NCBI GenBank assembly: GCA_035995165.1
Contig: DASYKU010000076.1
Coordinates: forward strand, 1 to 32,981
Length of the DNA stretch: 32,981 nt
Reading direction: 5' to 3'
Origin: Mycobacteriales bacterium
GTDB lineage: Bacteria; Actinomycetota; Actinomycetes; Mycobacteriales; CADCTP01
The notes under the pieces were generated by a model, which was not told the DNA's origin, did no database searches, and saw nothing but the letters and a program-made list of their open reading frames with translations. Both the position numbers and the translations under genes were made by a program. Shown here in pieces: positions 31,746 through 32,981 of the stretch (positions within the stretch are counted from its first letter, which is position 1; each line of letters starts with the position of its first letter).

Positions 31746-32981
31746 CTACTGCGGAGGGTTCACCCCATCGGCCGTACGGCCGTCACGCTCTGAGTCCTCT
31801 CGGTCCCCCCGCAGGACGGCCCGCAGCCGCGCCACCCGGTCGGCGGCGCCGCGCTCGGCGCCGTGGTCGGAGGGGGTGTAGTAGTCGCGGCCGGCGACCG
31901 CATCCGGCGCGTACTGCTGCTCGGCGACGCCACCGGGGAAGTCGTGCGCGTACCGGTAGCCCTTGCCGTGGTCGATCGCCTTCGCGCCGGCGTAGTGGGC
32001 GTCGCGCAGGTGGCCCGGCACCGCACCGGCCAGCCCGGCCTTGACGTCGGCCCGGGCCTTGCCGAGCGCGGCCACCACCGCGTTCGACTTCGGCGCCAGC
32101 GCGCAGTGGATCACCGCCTGGGACAGGATGATCCCGGCCTCCGGAAGGCCCACCAGCTGCGTCGCCTGTGCGGCCGCGACCGCCAGCGGCAGCGCGGTCG
32201 GGTCGGCCTCGCCGATGTCCTCGCTGGCCAGGATCATGATCCGGCGGGCGATGAACCGCGCGTCCTCCCCCGCCTCGATCATCCGGGCCAGGTAGTGCAG
32301 CGACGCGTCCACGTCCGAGCCGCGCATCGATTTGATGAACGCGCTGGTCACGTCGTAGTGCTGGTCGCCGTCGCGGTCGTAGCGGACCGCGGCCCGGTCC
32401 ACCGCGGTCTCCAGCGTCGCCAGCGTGATCCGGTCCTCGCCCTTCGCCTGGGCCGCTCCGGCGCCGGCCTCCAGCGCGGTCAGCGCCCGGCGCGCGTCCC
32501 CGTCGGCGATCCGCAGCAGGTGGTCGGCGGCGTCCTGATCCAGCTGGAGCCGGCCGCCGAGGCCGCGCTCCTCGGCCAGCGCCCGCCGGACCAGGATCGT
32601 GATGTCCTCGTCGGTCAGCGGCTCCAGGGTCAGCAGCAGCGAGCGGGACAGCAGCGGGCTGACCACCGAGAAGAACGGGTTCTCGGTCGTCGCCGCGACC
32701 AGCGTGACCACCCGGTCCTCGACCGCGCCCAGCAGCGAGTCCTGCTGGGTCTTGGAGAACCGGTGCACCTCGTCGATGAACAGCACGGTCTGCCGGCCGG
32801 ACATGCCGAGGTCGCGCTTGGCCGCCTCGATGACCGCGCGGACCTCCTTGACGCCGGCCGAGACCGCGGACAGCGCGGCGAACCGGCGGCCGATCGCGGT
32901 GGACACGAGGGTCGCCAGGGTGGTCTTCCCGGTTCCCGGCGGCCCGTACAGCAGCACCGACGCCGGGGCGGCGCCCTCGAC
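31746..32981 (-). CDS. rarA: Replication-associated recombination protein A (AAA+ ATPase), 5' end missing
   Basis: RarA (MgsA) is a clamp-loader-like AAA+ ATPase acting at stalled replication forks with SSB. The gene enters from the right edge, so the first 50-60 residues are missing. Visible motifs: Walker [10 protein letters not shown], Walker [13 protein letters not shown], sensor 1 [10 protein letters not shown], the arginine-finger region [10 protein letters not shown], sensor 2 [11 protein letters not shown], then the tetramerisation/C-terminal domain ending [16 protein letters not shown]. The last 40 or so residues are a charged, poorly conserved tail. Its stop is a TAG, followed by a small CGGCCG-rich hairpin (31728-31743). 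In many actinobacteria rarA precedes the DUF948-alaS genes directly; here the S8 protease sits between. Confidence 0.95.
   Translation of the reverse strand, partial: VEGAAPASVLLYGPPGTGKTTLATLVSTAIGRRFAALSAVSAGVKEVRAVIEAAKRDLGMSGRQTVLFIDEVHRFSKTQQDSLLGAVEDRVVTLVAATTENPFFSVVSPLLSRSLLLTLEPLTDEDITILVRRALAEERGLGGRLQLDQDAADHLLRIADGDARRALTALEAGAGAAQAKGEDRITLATLETAVDRAAVRYDRDGDQHYDVTSAFIKSMRGSDVDASLHYLARMIEAGEDARFIARRIMILASEDIGEADPTALPLAVAAAQATQLVGLPEAGIILSQAVIHCALAPKSNAVVAALGKARADVKAGLAGAVPGHLRDAHYAGAKAIDHGKGYRYAHDFPGGVAEQQYAPDAVAGRDYYTPSDHGAERGAADRVARLRAVLRGDREDSERDGRTADGVNPPQ

Overview
The window is a stretch of actinomycete chromosome. The evidence is a very high G+C content (judged by eye, not counted), many GTG and TTG starts, the Actinobacteria-specific integration host factor (mihF), and the developmental regulator gene bldD flanked by the pyrimidine cluster on one side and nusB-efp-pepQ-aro on the other. 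This order resembles the bldD neighbourhood of Streptomyces and relatives. I cannot name a genus. Nearly every gene is on the minus strand; only bldD and a secreted M1 metallopeptidase are on the plus strand. No tRNA, rRNA, CRISPR array, prophage or insertion sequence was seen.

Layout. Positions 1-6072: 5' part of priA, metK, a plus-strand secreted M1 peptidase, coaBC, rpoZ, gmk, mihF. Positions 6114-16252: an almost complete UMP pathway read as pyrR-pyrB-[19-aa ORF]-pyrC-carA-carB-pyrK-pyrD-pyrF, mostly joined by 4-nt start/stop overlaps. pyrE is absent from the window. A hairpin carrying the PyrR-binding consensus abuts the pyrR ribosome binding site. Positions 16253-17479: the divergent pyrR/bldD control region, bldD with a visible promoter and terminator, then a gene-free block of degenerate GC-rich repeats. 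Positions 17480-23094: prepilin-peptidase-like gene, aroC, aroK, aroB, pepQ, efp, nusB. Positions 23290-28424: DUF948-like gene, DUF6167-like gene, alaS, ruvX, mltG. Positions 28549-31548: a secreted subtilisin-like S8 protease whose reading frame is cut by one in-frame TAG. Position 31746 to the end: rarA, missing its 5' end.

How the genes work together: the pyr/car genes make UMP from bicarbonate, glutamine and aspartate under PyrR feedback. gmk, rpoZ, coaBC, metK and priA supply nucleotide, transcription, CoA, SAM and replication-restart functions. The aro genes cover three shikimate-pathway steps. efp, alaS and nusB serve translation and rRNA transcription. ruvX, rarA and priA serve DNA maintenance, and mltG acts in the cell wall.

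This is mostly a conserved housekeeping block, and I saw no clear multi-gene novel system. The points most worth checking are the amber codon that separates the S8 protease from its C-terminal domains, the 19-codon basic ORF fitted exactly between pyrB and pyrC, the PyrR-type RNA hairpin, the 8-bp inverted repeat bracketing the bldD -10 region, and a strong two-way terminator inside the end of coaBC.
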